Origin: CAYILC01 sp964364145
GTDB lineage: Bacteria; Patescibacteriota; Microgenomatia; UBA1400; UBA12028
Assembly (NCBI GenBank): GCA_964364145.1
Contig: CAYILC010000036.1
Coordinates: 1 to 8,434 of the forward strand
Direction: 5' to 3'
Length of the DNA: 8,434 nt
This document shows positions 6,915 to 8,434 of the stretch, piece after piece. How positions within the stretch are numbered: the stretch's first letter is position 1; each line of letters starts with the position of its first letter. The notes beneath the pieces are model-generated. The model had not been told where the DNA came from. It did not search any database and saw only the letters and a list, made by a program, of their open reading frames with translations. Made by a program: the position numbers and the translations under genes.

Positions 6915-7022
6915 GTCCCCAACGCACAACTCCATTATCATCGGAGTGCAGATCGAAGAACACTTGCAAAAGTCAGTAGACCGATCCGGGTAAGCCCGAG
7001 ACAGCAGGATTGAGAAGTAAGT

Positions 7023-7049
7023 AAGGTGGAACCACGCAATAGCGTCCTT
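7023..7049 (+). promoter_or_regulatory. T-box antiterminator
   Basis: The predicted fold has helix A1, AAGG (7023-7026) pairing CCTT (7046-7049). The 7-nt bulge is TGGAACC (7027-7033), and helix A2 is ACGC (7034-7037) pairing GCGT (7042-7045), capped by AATA. This matches the conserved geometry in which the bulge pairs with the tRNA NCCA end. The fourth bulge base, which reads the discriminator, is A. Helix A2 uses bases that are also needed by the terminator, so the two folds are mutually exclusive. Confidence 0.85.
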
Positions 7050-7075
7050 TTAGGGATAGCAGAGCGTGGTTTTTT
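7031..7075 (+). terminator. Intrinsic terminator of the T-box leader
   Basis: ACCACGC (7031-7037) pairs perfectly with GCGTGGT (7064-7070), a 7-bp stem followed directly by a T run (7070-7075). A small inner hairpin (TCC 7045-7047 with GGGA near 7053-7056) can form within the loop. The stem takes the 3' part of the antiterminator bulge and helix A2, so uncharged tRNA should favour read-through into the downstream genes. Confidence 0.85.
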
Positions 7076-7093
7076 ATAAAGTAAAGAGAAAGA

Positions 7094-7324
7094 ATGTCTA
7101 TGCGTGCACAGAGTGAATTAACTCCAACATTAGACGGTATCGCAGATCGACCAGTTTTGGCTAGAAGAATACCGCAGATAAGGCGTAAAGATCGAGGGAA
7201 ACCAAAACTATTCTTCGGAGAAGATAGATTTCATCTTCATAATGCACTGAAGGGTTTGACTGGAATAAGTCCAGAAATGGTGATAGATGCATTTTTTGGA
7301 GAGGATGATGAACAAACTGACTAA
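7094..7324 (+). CDS. Small hypothetical protein between T-box and ileS
   Basis: This 76-residue frame fills the space between the terminator (ends 7075) and ileS and overlaps the ileS start by 17 nt. A purine-rich AAAGAGAAAG precedes the ATG, and a second ATG lies two codons in. I do not recognise the product. It has a basic N-terminal half (RRIPQIRRKDRGKPK, 24-38) and an acidic tail (GEDDEQTD), with FFGED occurring twice (40-44 and 68-72). No signal peptide, membrane segment or metal site is seen. It is not enriched in Ile codons, so it is not an obvious attenuator leader peptide. If real, it would be controlled by uncharged tRNA-Ile together with ileS. Its continuous frame to an overlap with ileS argues for translation; lack of homology knowledge lowers confidence. 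Confidence 0.6.
   Translation: MSMRAQSELTPTLDGIADRPVLARRIPQIRRKDRGKPKLFFGEDRFHLHNALKGLTGISPEMVIDAFFGEDDEQTD
7298..7304 (+). promoter_or_regulatory. Ribosome-binding site of ileS inside the small ORF
   Basis: GGAGAGG precedes two adjacent in-frame ATGs at 7305 and 7308. GGAG (7298-7301) is 6 nt from 7308 but only 3 nt from 7305, so 7308 is the better start. The site lies within the last codons of the small ORF, suggesting coupled translation. Confidence 0.75.
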
Positions 7325-8434
7325 CTTTCAGCAACAACCAAACCTTCCTCAACTTGAAGAAGAAGTATTAAAACATTGGGATGAAACCGATGCGTTTCAT
7401 AAATCGGTGCAACAACGCCCAGCAAGTAAGCCCTTCATTTTCTATGACGGTCCCCCATTCGCAACAGGATTACCGCACTATGGGCATCTATTGGCCTCAA
7501 CAATCAAAGATGTTGTTCCGCGCTACTGGACGATGAAGGGATATCGGGTGGAGCGCGTTTGGGGATGGGATTGCCACGGTGTACCAATCGAAAATATGAT
7601 CGAGAAAGAGCTGAACCTCAAAGGTGGCAAAAAAGGAATCGAGGAGATGGGAATTGGAAAGTTTAACTCAGCGTGTCGTGCCGCCATTTTGAGATTTGAT
7701 AAAGATTGGGAAGTGATCATTCGTCGTTTAGGAAGGTGGGTGGACTTCAAAAACTCGTACAAAACTATGGACAGTACCTACATGGAGTCAGTCTGGTGGG
7801 CATTTTCACAAATGTGTAAAAAGGAGTTGGTGTATCAAGGTCGCAAGGTAATCTTGTACTGTCCTCGCTGTGCAACTCCACTCTCTAATTTTGAAATCGC
7901 AATGGACAACTCGTACAAAGATGTTGAGGATAACTCGGTCTATATCAAATTTCGCTCAACAGAAAATCCGAATGAATATTTTGTCGCATGGACAACAACA
8001 CCTTGGACCTTGATTGGAAACGTTGCATTAGCCGTTGATGAAAAAGCAGACTATGTTCAAGCAGAGTATAACAATGAACTGTTGTGGGTTGCAAAGAAAC
8101 TTGTAAAAAAAGTATTTGGCAAAGATACAGTAAAAGTGAAACAAACAGTAAAAGGCTCAACGCTCGTCGGGAAAACATATGAACCTCTCTATTCCTATAT
8201 GCCTACAGAAGGCAAAAAGTCGCATTACATTGCTGGTGCAAACTTTGTAACCATGGAGGACGGAACCGGCATTGTTCACACCGCGGCAATTTATGGTGAA
8301 GACGACTATGCATTGGCACAAAAGCTAGATCTGCCATGTGTGCCAACCTTAGACGATCAAGGTCGCTTCTTACCGTTTGTAACCCCACTTCAGGGGGTGT
8401 TCTACAAAAAAACCGAAGACTGGGTGATCGAAGA
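7308..8434 (+). CDS. ileS: Isoleucyl-tRNA synthetase (N-terminal part, 3' end outside window)
   Basis: IleS charges tRNA-Ile with isoleucine in the cytoplasm and edits mischarged valine. The frame is open to the right edge: 375 codons are visible and KMSKS is not reached. The class I core begins with FIFYDGPPFATGLPHYGH (43-60), the last four being the HIGH motif. It continues KDVVPRYWTMKGY (67-79), GWDCHGVPIE (86-95), GRWVDFKNSYKTMD (142-155) and CPRCATPLSNFE (185-196). The CP1 editing domain has the Thr-rich AWTTTPWTL (227-235) and GTGIVHTAAIYGEDD (319-333). H324 and D333 have the same spacing as the editing His and Asp of the Thermus enzyme. The Pro usual after VHxA is Ala here, and WTLP is WTLI. 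The PPFATGLPHYGH form points to IleS, not ValS or LeuS, and resembles the eukaryote-like IleS class. The T-box upstream supports the call. Confidence 0.96.
   Translation, partial: MNKLTNFQQQPNLPQLEEEVLKHWDETDAFHKSVQQRPASKPFIFYDGPPFATGLPHYGHLLASTIKDVVPRYWTMKGYRVERVWGWDCHGVPIENMIEKELNLKGGKKGIEEMGIGKFNSACRAAILRFDKDWEVIIRRLGRWVDFKNSYKTMDSTYMESVWWAFSQMCKKELVYQGRKVILYCPRCATPLSNFEIAMDNSYKDVEDNSVYIKFRSTENPNEYFVAWTTTPWTLIGNVALAVDEKADYVQAEYNNELLWVAKKLVKKVFGKDTVKVKQTVKGSTLVGKTYEPLYSYMPTEGKKSHYIAGANFVTMEDGTGIVHTAAIYGEDDYALAQKLDLPCVPTLDDQGRFLPFVTPLQGVFYKKTEDWVIE

Larger units (their letters stand above)
6921..7075 (+). ncRNA. T-box riboswitch leader upstream of ileS (transcription-attenuation type)
   Basis: A T-box leader senses uncharged tRNA and lets transcription continue into an aminoacyl-tRNA synthetase gene. 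The diagnostic box AAGGTGGAACCACG lies at 7023-7036. Upstream, in order, is a small hairpin (ACTCC 6929-6933 with GGAGT 6943-6947, plus GC 6924-6925 with GC 6948-6949) whose 9-nt loop reads ATT ATC ATC, all Ile codons. Next is a Stem II-like hairpin closed by GATCG (6951-6955) and CGATC (6982-6986). It has GAA and AGTA (6975-6978) on opposite sides, as in an S-turn, and ACTT/AAGT capped by GCAA. Last is a CGGG/CCCG hairpin (6987-6998) where Stem IIA/B would be. No convincing Stem III was found. The box and ileS target are firm; the individual stems are hand-drawn. Confidence 0.88.

Noticed and set aside
6900..6916. ACATT/AATGT inverted repeat around the -10 box as an operator
   Set aside because: Only 5 bp and AT-rich; it coincides with promoter consensus bases and a T-box already explains the regulation.
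7023..7036. Possibility that the leader is a glycine or cysteine T-box, given UGGA
   Set aside because: The Stem I loop is made of Ile codons and the downstream gene is ileS, so Ile specificity is preferred; the mismatch is kept as a finding.

Overview
The window is a compact, single-direction stretch of a bacterial chromosome. It holds the 3' part of a division and cell-wall (dcw) cluster, followed by a separately transcribed ileS unit. The gene set and several family-level features suggest a member of the Candidate Phyla Radiation (Patescibacteria): a slimmed dcw cluster, a MurG with a reduced N-terminal glycine loop, an MraY with an altered histidine motif, and an FtsZ ending in a short IPAFLR-type tail. 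This assignment is an inference from gene content and motif style, not from a phylogeny. TGA is used as a stop (ftsW, murG), so the organism does not use the Gracilibacteria/SR1 code in which TGA encodes glycine.

Region 1 (1-6122) reads mraY (5' end outside the window), ftsW, murG, ftsQ, ftsA, ftsZ. MraY makes lipid I and MurG makes lipid II. FtsW is the SEDS glycosyltransferase that polymerises lipid II at the septum. FtsQ is the bitopic divisome scaffold, and FtsA anchors FtsZ filaments to the membrane. The genes are tightly packed: an 8-nt gap, a GTGA start/stop overlap, a 47-nt overlap and a 36-nt gap. The one larger gap (91 nt), before ftsZ, contains an inverted repeat. murD, murC, murB and ddl, which often sit within this gene order, are absent here.

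Region 2 (6129-6878) is a 249-residue basic, soluble protein that I do not recognise. It starts 6 nt after ftsZ and is probably co-transcribed with it.

Region 3 (6879-8434) begins with an extended -10 promoter, then a T-box riboswitch with a clear antiterminator and a terminator ending in a T run. Next come a small unrecognised ORF (76 aa) and ileS, which overlaps that ORF by 17 nt and runs off the right edge of the window. The T-box is the most interesting element. Its Stem I appears reduced to one short hairpin whose loop is three consecutive Ile codons. Its antiterminator bulge carries an A at the discriminator-reading position, where a U would be expected for a typical tRNA-Ile. It would place the small ORF and ileS under control of uncharged tRNA-Ile.

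No transposons, CRISPR arrays, tRNA or rRNA genes were seen. Every credible gene is on the + strand.
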